DNA from: Actinomycetes bacterium
GTDB lineage: Bacteria; Actinomycetota; Acidimicrobiia; Acidimicrobiales; RAAP-2
Assembly: GCA_021784205.1 (NCBI GenBank)
Contig: JAJXTB010000001.1
Coordinates: 30,589-94,588, forward strand
Direction: 5' to 3'
DNA length: 64,000 nucleotides
Part shown: positions 1-10,498 of the stretch, piece by piece
How the letters are laid out: the number at the start of each line of letters is the position of its first letter
How positions within the stretch are numbered: position 1 is the stretch's first letter
Notes under the pieces: model-generated
Database searches by the model: none
Seen by the model: only the letters and a program-made list of their open reading frames with translations
What the model was told of the DNA's origin: nothing
Made by a program: the position numbers and the translations under genes

Positions 1-38
1 CCGGTGATGATTGCTACGCGACCGTCTAACGCTCCCAT
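1..38 (-). CDS. Short-chain dehydrogenase/reductase, N-terminus only
   Basis: Only the first 12 codons lie in the window. They read MGALDGRVAIIT and then the first two bases of a Gly codon. This is the usual start of a short-chain dehydrogenase/reductase, where the V-A-I-I-T-G strand leads into the Rossmann glycine motif. The ATG (36-38) is preceded on the minus strand by AAGGGAGT, a good ribosome binding site. The gene lies downstream of the small Cys/His protein and the PASTA protein on the same strand, so co-transcription is possible. The family call rests on 12 residues; the substrate cannot be guessed. Confidence 0.55.
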   Translation of the reverse strand, partial: MGALDGRVAIIT

Positions 39-90
39 TCGGGACTCCCTTACTCGTTGGTAATCCGATTGTACTGAGTCACCGCCGGCC

Positions 91-378
91 CTATCGGCGC
101 CAGAACGCGGGCGGCCGCGCGTGGGCGTGGTAGTGGTCGGGGATGTTGCGCATGTGGTCGTCGATCGTCCACCCGCCCACCCCGAGTTCGCGGTCGGCCA
201 CAGCGGCGAGGCGCTCGTGTAGCTGGCGCTTCAAGTCCTCGGGCGGGCTCGCGTCGTGACTGCGCCACACCACCATCGGCACGAGACAGATCTCGCAGTC
301 CGCGATCCAGCAGAGCTCGTCCTCGGCGTAGCGCGTAGTGATGATCGCCGCCTCGCAGAGCTCGCAGCCGCCGCTCAT
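91..378 (-). CDS. Small conserved Cys/His protein, HIT-like motifs
   Basis: The predicted protein has 95 residues. The ATG at 376-378 overlaps the TGA of the upstream pseudokinase gene (ATGA), which sets the start and suggests translational coupling. The N-terminus carries C-E-L-C and two further cysteines (D-C-E-I-C); the C-terminal part has D-H-M-R-N-I-P-D-H-Y-H-A-H. A CxxC start plus an HxHxH-like end resembles HIT-family or zinc-binding proteins, but the canonical HIT nucleotide-binding motif is not clearly there. There is no signal peptide or membrane segment, so it should be cytoplasmic. Treat the function as unknown. Confidence 0.7.
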   Translation of the reverse strand: MSGGCELCEAAIITTRYAEDELCWIADCEICLVPMVVWRSHDASPPEDLKRQLHERLAAVADRELGVGGWTIDDHMRNIPDHYHAHARPPAFWRR

Positions 379-2237
379 TTCACGTTGACGATGATCGTCG
401 AGCGGTAGGGCACCATCGTGCCCGGCGCCGGGATCGTCGAGACGACCGTGGTCCACGTGCCCTTCGCCGAGCCCGGACCCTTGGTCGTGAAGAAGAGCAC
501 CGCCTTCTTGAAGGCGGCGAAGGTCTGGGACTGGTCCATGCCGATCACGTTGGGCACGGGGCGCGGACCGGCCGCGGCAACCGTGGTGGAGGTCGCGCCC
601 GTGGTGGTGGTCGTGGGTGCCGTCGTCGTCGGTGCGGGCGCCGCCGTCGTGGTCGTGGTGGGCGTGGGGCCCTTGCTCAGGGCGAGCACGACCGTCGCCC
701 CGGCGGGCACGGTCGCGGGGTTGGTGAAGCCGTGGTAGATCACCCCGGCGACTTGTCCCGCGGCGCGGGTGCTCGCGACGTAGGCCGTGCTCGGGCAGGT
801 CGCGGTGACGCCGGCCTTCTTCAGCGCCGCCGTCGCCGTTGCGCAGGTCTCGCCGAGCACGCTCGGCATCGTCACCCGCGCCAGGCCGTCCGAGACGGTC
901 ACGGTCACCACCGTGCCGGCCTTGGCCGAACTGCCCGCCGCGGGCGATTGGGAGATGATGTCGTGCGCGGCGATCGTCGCCGAGCGCTGGTGGCCGGCCA
1001 CTCGAATGCTCAGGCCCTCCCCGCTCAGCTGGCTCGACGCCTCAGCCGTGGTGAGCCCCAGCAGCGAGGGCACCGTGTGGCTCTGGGTCAGGAGTCCGCT
1101 CTTCCACACGGCGGCGCCCGCCGCGGCGGCGATCAACACGACTGCGGCGACGGCAATGGCCGCGCGCCGGCGCCGGGGCGGGGGCACGATCGGGTAAGGC
1201 TCGGAGGCGCGGGCGCGGGCCTTGGCGTCGGCTGCCGGCGCGCCCGGCGGGACCGAACGGGCGGGCTGGGGACGCGGAAAACGCGTCGCGGGCGGCTCGT
1301 CGTAGCCGGAGCCGGCAATCTGCTCGGCCGACGGCACGCGGAATCCGATCGACGTGCGTGGCTCCGAGGGCTGGTAGTGCGCGAGCAGCGGCATCGACCG
1401 GCTGGCCGGCGTGATCACCAGTGGCGAGGTGTCGGTCACGCTTGCGTTGAGCCGATTCGCGAACTGGTCGGCCGAGAGCCGCAGCAGCGGGTCGGGCACG
1501 GCCGCCTGAGCGAGGATCATGTCGAGCGTGCCGAGCTCGGGACGGATCGGCAGCGGGGTGTTGATTCGTGCGCGCAACATCGCCTCGGCCGACACGGCGT
1601 CAAAGGGCGCCTCGCCGGTCGCGACCTCGAAGAGGATCAGCGCGAGCGCGTAGACGTCGGACTTGGCGTCGCCCGGCGATCCCTGGGCCTGCTCGGGACT
1701 GAAGTAGCGCACGTCGTTGATCGAGCTGTGCCCGGCGTGCATCGTGCGCAGTCCCGCCATCGCGACGTCGCCGACGCGTACGCCGCCGTCGTCACCGATG
1801 AGGAGCTTGCTCGGCGACAGCGAGCCGTGGACGAGTCCGTTGGCGTGCAGGTACGCGAGCGCCGAGGCCACGTCGGCCCCCAGCTTCGCGGTGTCGCCGA
1901 CGTCGAGGCGCCGGCCCGAGGCGAGCACGTCCTCGAGCGAGCCGCCGCTCATGTACTCGCTGACCACGAAGATCGACCCCGACTCCTGGCCGCCGTCGAA
2001 GACCCGCGCGAGGTGCGGGTGGCTCAGGGTCGCCGAGCGGATGATCTGGTCGCGGAACTGTCGGCGCACGTCCTCGTGCTCGGCCAGCTGCGGGAGCAGG
2101 ACTTTCAGCACCACCGTTCGGTGCAGGGTCCGGTCCTCGGCGAGGTAGACCTCAGCGCTCGACCCGACGCCCACGGTATCGGTGATGCGATACCGACCGA
2201 CGACGTCGTGACCGGGCGAGAACGTGTACGTAGACAT
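375..2237 (-). CDS. PASTA-domain Ser/Thr protein kinase-like membrane protein, probable pseudokinase
   Basis: 620 residues from the ATG at 2235-2237. Residues about 14-265 form a protein-kinase fold with glycine loop G23-V30, the ATP lysine at K45 and a normal S-P-E-Q plus D-V-Y-A-L activation/F-helix region. The catalytic HRDLKxxN motif reads H-G-S-L-S-P-S-K (137-144), so the catalytic Asp is Ser139 and the Asn is Lys144. DFG is D-V-A (157-159), and the alpha-C Glu appears to be Gln64. A Pro-rich linker leads to one membrane helix (about 359-378) and three extracellular PASTA repeats separated by a Thr-rich linker. PASTA kinases sense peptidoglycan; this one probably binds but does not phosphorylate. 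Confidence 0.9.
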   Translation of the reverse strand: MSTYTFSPGHDVVGRYRITDTVGVGSSAEVYLAEDRTLHRTVVLKVLLPQLAEHEDVRRQFRDQIIRSATLSHPHLARVFDGGQESGSIFVVSEYMSGGSLEDVLASGRRLDVGDTAKLGADVASALAYLHANGLVHGSLSPSKLLIGDDGGVRVGDVAMAGLRTMHAGHSSINDVRYFSPEQAQGSPGDAKSDVYALALILFEVATGEAPFDAVSAEAMLRARINTPLPIRPELGTLDMILAQAAVPDPLLRLSADQFANRLNASVTDTSPLVITPASRSMPLLAHYQPSEPRTSIGFRVPSAEQIAGSGYDEPPATRFPRPQPARSVPPGAPAADAKARARASEPYPIVPPPRRRRAAIAVAAVVLIAAAAGAAVWKSGLLTQSHTVPSLLGLTTAEASSQLSGEGLSIRVAGHQRSATIAAHDIISQSPAAGSSAKAGTVVTVTVSDGLARVTMPSVLGETCATATAALKKAGVTATCPSTAYVASTRAAGQVAGVIYHGFTNPATVPAGATVVLALSKGPTPTTTTTAAPAPTTTAPTTTTTGATSTTVAAAGPRPVPNVIGMDQSQTFAAFKKAVLFFTTKGPGSAKGTWTTVVSTIPAPGTMVPYRSTIIVNVK

Positions 2238-2272
2238 GGACAGACTCAACCCTAGAGCACCGTCTCGCCGCC

Positions 2273-5358
<3,086 letters not shown>

Positions 5359-5391
5359 GCGCCCAGTCTGCCAGCCGGACCGCGCGGTCGT

Positions 5392-6546
5392 TCAGCGAAG
5401 TTGGTGCACGATTCGCGACAGGATCGCGATCACCTCGCCCACGTCCTGGGCGGTCGTCTCGGCGCCCATGGAGAACCGCAGTGAGCCGCGGGCCCGGTCC
5501 GCCGCGACGCCCATGGCCTCGAGCACGTGGCTCGCCTGGCTCGCGCCGCTCGAGCAGCTCGCGGCCGCCGACGCGTAGACCCCGGCCTCGTCGAGCAGGA
5601 AGAGCAACTCGTCGCTGACGAGCCCCTCGAGGGTCACGTGCACCGTTCCCGGGACCCGCAGGGCCGCCACGCCGGTGACCCGGCAGCCGGGCAGCAGCGA
5701 CAGGGCGTTCACCATGGTCGACTGCAGGTCCTCGACGCGCTCATTGACCTCGTCGAACTCACGGGCGGTCGCGCGCACCGCGGCGGCGAGCCCGACGGCC
5801 GCCGCCACGTCCACCGTGCCCCCACGCCGCCCCTGTTCCTGGCCCCCGCCGGGAACCTGTGCGTCCAGGGCCACGGGGCCGCGCACGACGAGCGCGCCGG
5901 CGCTGACCGGTCCGCCGAGCTTGTGCGCACAGAGCGAGACCATGTCGGCTGACGCCGTCACCGTCGGCAGGTAGAGCCACGGCGCCGCCGCGACCGCGTC
6001 GGTGTGCACGACCGACCCGCCGTCGTAGGCGCCGTGGGCGATAGCCGACACCCCGTCGAGGGGCTGGCGCACGCCGGTTTCGTTGTTGGCCGCCATCACG
6101 CTCACGACCGCGGTGTCGGGCCCGATGGCCGCGCGCAGAGACTCGAGGTCCACCACCCCATCGCCGTCGACCTCGACGTAGCGCACCGACACGCTCGGAA
6201 AGTCCCTCGCCATCATCGCCGCGGCGTCGAGCACGGCGTGGTGCTCGATGCGCGAGACGACGATCGAGGTCGTCTCGTGGTGGCGACGGTGGTGGTTCGC
6301 CACGCCGGCGACGCCCAGCTGGCACGACTCGGTGCCCCCGCCGGTGAAGATCACCCCGGCCGGCTCGGCGCCGACGAACTCGGCCACCACCTCGCGGGCC
6401 TCCTCGACGGCCCGACGGGCCTCGCGCGCCGCGCGATGGCTGCCCGACGGGTTGCCGACGACGCCGTGCTGCCAGCGTTCCATCGCGGCCGCCACCTCGT
6501 CACGCCGCGGCGCCGACGCCGCGTGATCGAAGTAGTACGTCGTCAT
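5392..6546 (-). CDS. Cysteine desulfurase (NifS/IscS family)
   Basis: 384 residues. This PLP enzyme removes sulfur from L-cysteine as an enzyme-bound persulfide. The N-terminus (Y-F-D-H-A-A-S-A-P) and the PLP-lysine motif C-A-H-K-L-G-G-P are typical. The active-site Cys is Cys331 in A-A-S-C-S-S-G-A; the segment around it is close to the SSGSAC loop with the Cys shifted. The gene overlaps the end of the aldehyde dehydrogenase gene by one base (TGATG) and lies 33 bases upstream of mnmA. This suggests a dedicated tRNA-thiolation role, although it may also feed Fe-S assembly. Confidence 0.93.
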   Translation of the reverse strand: MTTYYFDHAASAPRRDEVAAAMERWQHGVVGNPSGSHRAAREARRAVEEAREVVAEFVGAEPAGVIFTGGGTESCQLGVAGVANHHRRHHETTSIVVSRIEHHAVLDAAAMMARDFPSVSVRYVEVDGDGVVDLESLRAAIGPDTAVVSVMAANNETGVRQPLDGVSAIAHGAYDGGSVVHTDAVAAAPWLYLPTVTASADMVSLCAHKLGGPVSAGALVVRGPVALDAQVPGGGQEQGRRGGTVDVAAAVGLAAAVRATAREFDEVNERVEDLQSTMVNALSLLPGCRVTGVAALRVPGTVHVTLEGLVSDELLFLLDEAGVYASAAASCSSGASQASHVLEAMGVAADRARGSLRFSMGAETTAQDVGEVIAILSRIVHQLR

Positions 6547-7910
6547 CAGGCCACGTAATAGGACTTGATGTTGGTGAACTCCTTGATCCCGTAGACCGAG
6601 AGTTCACGGCCGAAGCCGGAGTTCTTCGTGCCGCCGAAGGGCAGTTCGGGCATCGAGGCCACGACCGCGTTCGCGAAGACCACCCCGACGTCGAGCCCGG
6701 CGACGGCGGCGTCGATCTCGGCGTCGTCCGTCGACCAGATCGACCCGCCCAGGCCCCACGGCGTCGCGTTGGCGTAGGCGATGGCGGCCTCGAGGTCCTC
6801 GGCGACGTGTACGACCGCGACCGGGCCGAAGAGCTCCTCGCTCCCAGCGCGCGAGTCGCTCGGCACGTCGGTAAGGACCGTGGCCGGGTAGAAGTACCCC
6901 TCACCGGGCAGCGCTTCGCCGCCGGCGCGCACGACGGCGCCGGCCGCCACCGACGACGAGACCTGCTCGGCGAGCTGGTTGAACTGCGACGCCGACACGA
7001 TCGGGCCGAGCACGGTGGAGGGGTCCATCGGGTCCCCGGTGGGCACCGCGGCCATCGCCTCGCTGAAGCGGCTGATGAACTCATCGGCGCGCTCGCGCAC
7101 CACGATGAACCGCTTGGAGGCGATGCAGGCCTGCCCGTTGTTCTGCACGCGCGCGGTCACCGCCATCGGCACGGCCGCGTCGAGGTCGGCGTGGACCCCG
7201 ACGATGAAGGGGTCCGAGCCGCCGAGCTCGAGCACGCACTTCTTCAGGTGCGCACCCGCGAGCGCCGCCACCGATCGGCCGGCGCGCTCCGAGCCCGTGA
7301 GCGTCACCCCGACGACCCGGGGGTCGGCGATGATGCCCTCGATGGCGTCGACCTCGACGAAGAGGTTCGTCATGATCCCGGCCGGGAAGCCGGCGCGGGT
7401 GAAGAGTTCCTCGATGTACAAGGCGCTGCCGGGCACGTTGGGCGCGTGCTTGAGCAGCACGACGTTGCCGGCCATGATCGTGGGCGCGCTGAAGCGGATC
7501 ACCTGCCAGAGCGGGAAGTTCCAGGGCATGATCGCGAGGATCGGGCCGACGGGGTCGAAGCGCACGCCGCTGCGCCGGGCACTGGTAGCGACGGTCTCGG
7601 GCGCGAGGAAAGACTCGGCGTTGTCGGCGAAGTAGCGCATGGTCGCGGCGCACTTGAAGGCTTCGCCCTTGGCCGCGGCGAAGGTCTTGCCCATCTCGGC
7701 GGTCATCAGCGCCGCGATCACGGGGATCTCGCCCTCGATCAGTTCGGCCGCCGTGCGCATCAGCGCCGCGCGACGGGCGATGGGGGTGTCGCGCCACTGG
7801 CGAAACGACGTCGCGGCGAGTTCGAGGCGGGCCTGCACCTGCTCGGTGGTGTGGGCGGGGTACTCGGCGATGCGCTCGCCCGTGGCGGGGTTCGTGGCAA
7901 TAAATGGCAT
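6546..7910 (-). CDS. NAD(P)-dependent aldehyde dehydrogenase, succinate-semialdehyde type
   Basis: 454 residues. The ALDH fold shows the W-N-F-P-L-W segment, the E-L-G-G-S-D-P motif with the general-base Glu and the nucleophile in N-N-G-Q-A-C-I-A-S-K. The short N-terminus (N-P-A-T-G-E) and the Q-x-C-x-A-S-K-R signature match the Sad/YneI-GabD1 branch, which oxidises succinate semialdehyde to succinate. It could finish GABA breakdown from the polyamine module about 10 kb away (inference). The ATG at 7908-7910 is preceded by CAGACT plus six bases, so a leaderless mRNA is likely. The promoter overlaps the end of the upstream MFS gene. Confidence 0.9.
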   Translation of the reverse strand: MPFIATNPATGERIAEYPAHTTEQVQARLELAATSFRQWRDTPIARRAALMRTAAELIEGEIPVIAALMTAEMGKTFAAAKGEAFKCAATMRYFADNAESFLAPETVATSARRSGVRFDPVGPILAIMPWNFPLWQVIRFSAPTIMAGNVVLLKHAPNVPGSALYIEELFTRAGFPAGIMTNLFVEVDAIEGIIADPRVVGVTLTGSERAGRSVAALAGAHLKKCVLELGGSDPFIVGVHADLDAAVPMAVTARVQNNGQACIASKRFIVVRERADEFISRFSEAMAAVPTGDPMDPSTVLGPIVSASQFNQLAEQVSSSVAAGAVVRAGGEALPGEGYFYPATVLTDVPSDSRAGSEELFGPVAVVHVAEDLEAAIAYANATPWGLGGSIWSTDDAEIDAAVAGLDVGVVFANAVVASMPELPFGGTKNSGFGRELSVYGIKEFTNIKSYYVA

Positions 7911-7914
7911 GCGC

Positions 7915-9165
7915 CTAGTCTGCCAGTAATTGCGCCTCGCTCTTCGTGGCCAACGCGAACGGCGTCCAGAACGATGGCCGCGTCGTCGAGACGCCCACCA
8001 CGACCACGGCCATCAAACCCGCGCCGAGCGCGGTCACGGTGCGAACGCCCCACCACCGCGCCGCGCTCGCCTGCACGACCGCGCCGAGCGGGTAGGCGAT
8101 CGACAGCGCGAGCGTGTAGAGCGAGAGGATCCGCGAGCGCTCGCGTTCGGGCGCGTGCAGCTGCACCGACGTGATCAGGCCCGTCAGCGTGCCGACGTAA
8201 GCGCCCCCGAGCACGACGAGCGCCGCCATGCCCAGCGCGAGGCTCGGGGTGAAGGCGTAGACGAACTCGCTCAGCACCGCCGCGATGATCGAGAGCCGCA
8301 GCACGAAGACCCTCGAGGTTCGCCGCACGAGACCGGGCAGCAGCACCGCCCCCACCACGGCGCCGACCCCCTGGGCCGTGACCAGCCACGACGTGCCGAC
8401 CTTGCCCGCGTGCAGGACGTCGATCGCCATCGCCGGCACCAGGGCGATGAAGGGACTGACGGTCACCGCGACCACGGCGACGGCGATGATCGGGTAACGA
8501 CACCCGTCGATCGACCAGGCCCGACGCGCCCCGTCGACGGTCTCGCCCCAGAGCCGCAGCGGCGCGACGACCTTGGGCCGCGGCGCGCTTCGCACGAAGA
8601 GGAACGCGATCACCACGATCAAGAAGGTCGCGGCGTTGATCGCGAAGCACCACCCCGGCGAGGCGAAGGCCAGCACCAGCGCGGCCAGCACCGGACCGAT
8701 GACCCGGCCGAGGTTGAACTGCGCCGACGAGAGCGACACGGCGGCAAAGACCTCGCGCCGCTCCACCAGGTCCGGCAGGAGCGACTGCCACGCCGGCCAC
8801 GCCGCGGCGCCGGCGAGGCCCTCGGCGATCGCGAGGTAGCAGGCCGTCGCGGGCGTGAGGTGCCCGGCGAGCTCGGCCACGGCCAACGCCGCGGCGGCCA
8901 CGAACATCACCACGTTGTTGGCCTGGATCCACCGCTGGCGGTTCCACCGATCAGCGACCAGTCCCCCGAGCGGCGAGCCGACGAGGCTCGGCACCCACGC
9001 GGCGGCCGTCACGAGGCCCAGCCACACGGTGTTGTGGGTCGTCTGGGTGAGGTAGACCCCCAGGGCGACGGACTGCATCCAGGTCCCCGTCGAGGACACG
9101 AAGGACGCCGCGAGCGCGATGGCGAAGCCGCGGTGCCGGAGCGGGGCGAGGGACGCGGGCGACAT
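7915..9165 (-). CDS. MFS transporter (EntS-like / MFS_3)
   Basis: 416 residues from ATG 9163-9165 with about 12 hydrophobic segments. The early L-A-P-L-R-H-R-G-F-A start and G-x-L-A-D-R-W-N-R-Q-R loop are typical of the MFS_3 branch that includes enterobactin exporter EntS and many actinobacterial exporters. TAGGGT lies eight bases upstream of the ATG. A longer frame begins further upstream, but those extra residues are Arg/Pro-rich and do not resemble a transporter. The substrate is unknown; export of a small hydrophobic compound is most likely for the family. Confidence 0.85.
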   Translation of the reverse strand: MSPASLAPLRHRGFAIALAASFVSSTGTWMQSVALGVYLTQTTHNTVWLGLVTAAAWVPSLVGSPLGGLVADRWNRQRWIQANNVVMFVAAAALAVAELAGHLTPATACYLAIAEGLAGAAAWPAWQSLLPDLVERREVFAAVSLSSAQFNLGRVIGPVLAALVLAFASPGWCFAINAATFLIVVIAFLFVRSAPRPKVVAPLRLWGETVDGARRAWSIDGCRYPIIAVAVVAVTVSPFIALVPAMAIDVLHAGKVGTSWLVTAQGVGAVVGAVLLPGLVRRTSRVFVLRLSIIAAVLSEFVYAFTPSLALGMAALVVLGGAYVGTLTGLITSVQLHAPERERSRILSLYTLALSIAYPLGAVVQASAARWWGVRTVTALGAGLMAVVVVGVSTTRPSFWTPFALATKSEAQLLAD

Positions 9166-9197
9166 GGAGGCCCACCCTATTGGCCGGCGCGGACGCC

Positions 9198-9314
9198 TCA
9201 GTCGCGCCGCCCTCGGCGCGGGCGCAGCGCGAACCACCAGATCGACAGCATGGTCGCGAGCACGCCGAGCACGCCGAGCGTCGATCGCGACCCCTTGCCG
9301 TTGACCCCGTCCAC
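9198..9314 (-). CDS. 38-residue single-span membrane protein
   Basis: A short frame from GTG (9312-9314) to TGA encodes 38 residues: a polar N-terminus, one hydrophobic stretch (T-L-G-V-L-G-V-L-A-T-M-L-S-I-W-W-F-A) and an Arg-rich tail (R-P-R-R-G-R-R-D). That gives a single membrane helix with a positive C-terminus inside. The GTG is preceded by TACCAT and exactly six bases, the promoter-to-start spacing seen at many real genes in this window. It lies between the yceI terminator and the MFS gene. No function can be assigned. Confidence 0.45.
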   Translation of the reverse strand: MDGVNGKGSRSTLGVLGVLATMLSIWWFALRPRRGRRD

Positions 9315-9330
9315 GGACCCATGGTACTGA

Positions 9331-9360
9331 CGAGGCCGGGGGCGAACGCCCCCGGCCTCG
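9331..9360. terminator. Strong hairpin after yceI
   Basis: A perfect 14-bp inverted repeat with a two-base AA loop (arms 9331-9344 and 9347-9360) lies 24 bases beyond the yceI stop. There is no clean T-run on the minus side, so this is a GC-hairpin type terminator, common in actinobacteria. Confidence 0.75.
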
Positions 9361-9383
9361 TTACGTTTCGTGAAGGAAACGGA

Positions 9384-9929
9384 CTAGTTCTGCTTGGCTG
9401 CCTCAACGGTGAGGTCGATGACGACCTTGTTGCCGACGACGAGTGCGCCGTTCTCCAGGGCACCGTCGAAGTTGACGTTGAACTCGCGACGGTCGATCTC
9501 GGCGGAAGCCTCGAAGCCCGCGACCGTGACGCCAGGCGCCGTGCCGGCACCCGCACCCAGGAACTCGACGTTGAAGGGGACCGTCTTGGTGATGCCACGG
9601 ATGGTGAGGTCGGCGAGCATCTCGATCTTGTCGTTGCCCTTGTCAACCAGCTTGGTCGAGGTCAGCGTCAGGGTCGGGTGGTTCTCCAGGTCGAGGAAGT
9701 CGGCGCTCTTGAGGTGGCCGTCACGCATCTCGTTGTCGGTCGTGATGCTGCCGGCCTGAACCGTCGCGTCGACCTTGGAGTCGGCAATCGAGTCGCCGAT
9801 GGTGATCGTGCCGGCGAAGTCGGCGAAGCGGCCGCGGACCTTCGACGCAATCAGGTGGCGCGCGACGAAACCGACGGACGAGTGGACACTGTCGATGGTG
9901 TAAACACCGGGAGCGGGAAGGTTGCTCAT
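9384..9929 (-). CDS. YceI-family lipid-binding protein
   Basis: 181 residues from the ATG at 9927-9929, preceded by AGGAGAG. The sequence starts P-G-V-Y-T-I-D-S-V-H-S-S-V-G-F and contains F-A-G-T-I-T-I and several T-S-x-K strands, the YceI beta-barrel pattern that binds isoprenoid or amphiphilic ligands. It lacks a signal peptide, so unlike E. coli YceI it should be cytoplasmic. It is transcribed divergently from a MarR regulator, from a near-consensus promoter with an operator-like palindrome inside it. Expression is therefore probably ligand-controlled. Confidence 0.92.
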   Translation of the reverse strand: MSNLPAPGVYTIDSVHSSVGFVARHLIASKVRGRFADFAGTITIGDSIADSKVDATVQAGSITTDNEMRDGHLKSADFLDLENHPTLTLTSTKLVDKGNDKIEMLADLTIRGITKTVPFNVEFLGAGAGTAPGVTVAGFEASAEIDRREFNVNFDGALENGALVVGNKVVIDLTVEAAKQN

Positions 9930-9969
9930 TTTTTCTCTCCTACTTGGGAACACTGTTTGTGTTGTCCCC

Positions 9970-9999
9970 AGTATAGTTGCACCTACAACTATTTGTCAA
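9970..9999 (-). promoter_or_regulatory. yceI promoter with embedded MarR-type operator
   Basis: On the minus strand a perfect -35 TTGACA (9994-9999) and a -10 TATACT (9970-9975) are separated by 18 bases. A perfect 7-bp inverted repeat with a 6-base spacer (ATAGTTG, 9973-9979; CAACTAT, 9986-9992) fills the spacer and overlaps the -10. A repressor bound here would block RNA polymerase. The adjacent MarR gene product is the natural candidate (inference). Confidence 0.8.
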
Positions 10000-10027
10000 G
10001 CAGTAATTGCGACAGCGAGAAAACTGC

Positions 10028-10033
10028 TATACT
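10028..10033 (+). promoter_or_regulatory. -10 box of marR, leaderless start
   Basis: TATACT is followed by six bases and then the ATG of the MarR gene, so the mRNA probably begins at the start codon. The hexamer repeats, in inverted orientation, the TATACT of the yceI promoter. Confidence 0.6.
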
Positions 10034-10039
10034 GCTGGT

Positions 10040-10498
10040 ATGTCAATCGACCACACGCTCTGCCCATCTGGGGACGAGAAGGTCACGCTGTTCGGTCTGT
10101 TGCTCGAGACCAACGCGCGATTGGCCCGGGGCCTGGGCGTTGAGCTCGAGGCAACGTGCGACCTGCCCCTGGCGTGGTTCGAAGTTTTGCTACAACTGCG
10201 CAAGTCGCCCGAGGGCCGGCTCAAGATGAACCAGATCGCCGACGCGATCGTCCACTCGACCGGCGGCACGACGCGCCTGATCGACCGGCTGGAGGAAGCG
10301 GGCTTCGTCGAGCGGACCACGTGCCCCTCGGACCGTCGCGCGATCCACGTCGCCATCACCGAGGGCGGCAACGCCAAACTCGACGAGGCGCTCGCCGTGC
10401 ATCTTGACTACCTCGAGGATCGGCTCGCCGGTCGACTCAGCGAGTCCGAGCGCCAGTCACTGTCCGGTCTGCTCGGCAAACTGAACGCCAACGCCTAG
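10040..10498 (+). CDS. MarR-family transcriptional regulator
   Basis: 152 residues with a winged helix: L-P-L-A-W-F-E-V-L-L-Q-L, then the recognition region (M-N-Q-I-A-D-A-I-V-H-S-T-G-G-T-T-R-L-I-D-R-L) and the wing D-R-R-A-I-H-V. This is the standard MarR layout of dimer helices at both ends. The gene is divergent from yceI with an operator-like palindrome between them, so it most likely represses yceI and possibly itself until a phenolic or lipophilic ligand binds. The stop codon overlaps the convergent ileS stop by two bases. Confidence 0.92.
   Translation: MSIDHTLCPSGDEKVTLFGLLLETNARLARGLGVELEATCDLPLAWFEVLLQLRKSPEGRLKMNQIADAIVHSTGGTTRLIDRLEEAGFVERTTCPSDRRAIHVAITEGGNAKLDEALAVHLDYLEDRLAGRLSESERQSLSGLLGKLNANA

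Noticed and set aside
732..2255. Long plus-strand open frame antisense to the PASTA protein
   Set aside because: Arg/Gly/Ala-rich with no recognisable domain; a by-product of high GC at third codon positions. The same holds for long antisense frames at 2750-4354, 11377-13674, 41970-43835, 53168-54691 and elsewhere.
5392..6546. Cysteine desulfurase as part of an ISC or SUF Fe-S operon
   Set aside because: No scaffold or Suf genes are adjacent; the neighbour is mnmA, so tRNA thiolation is the better reading.
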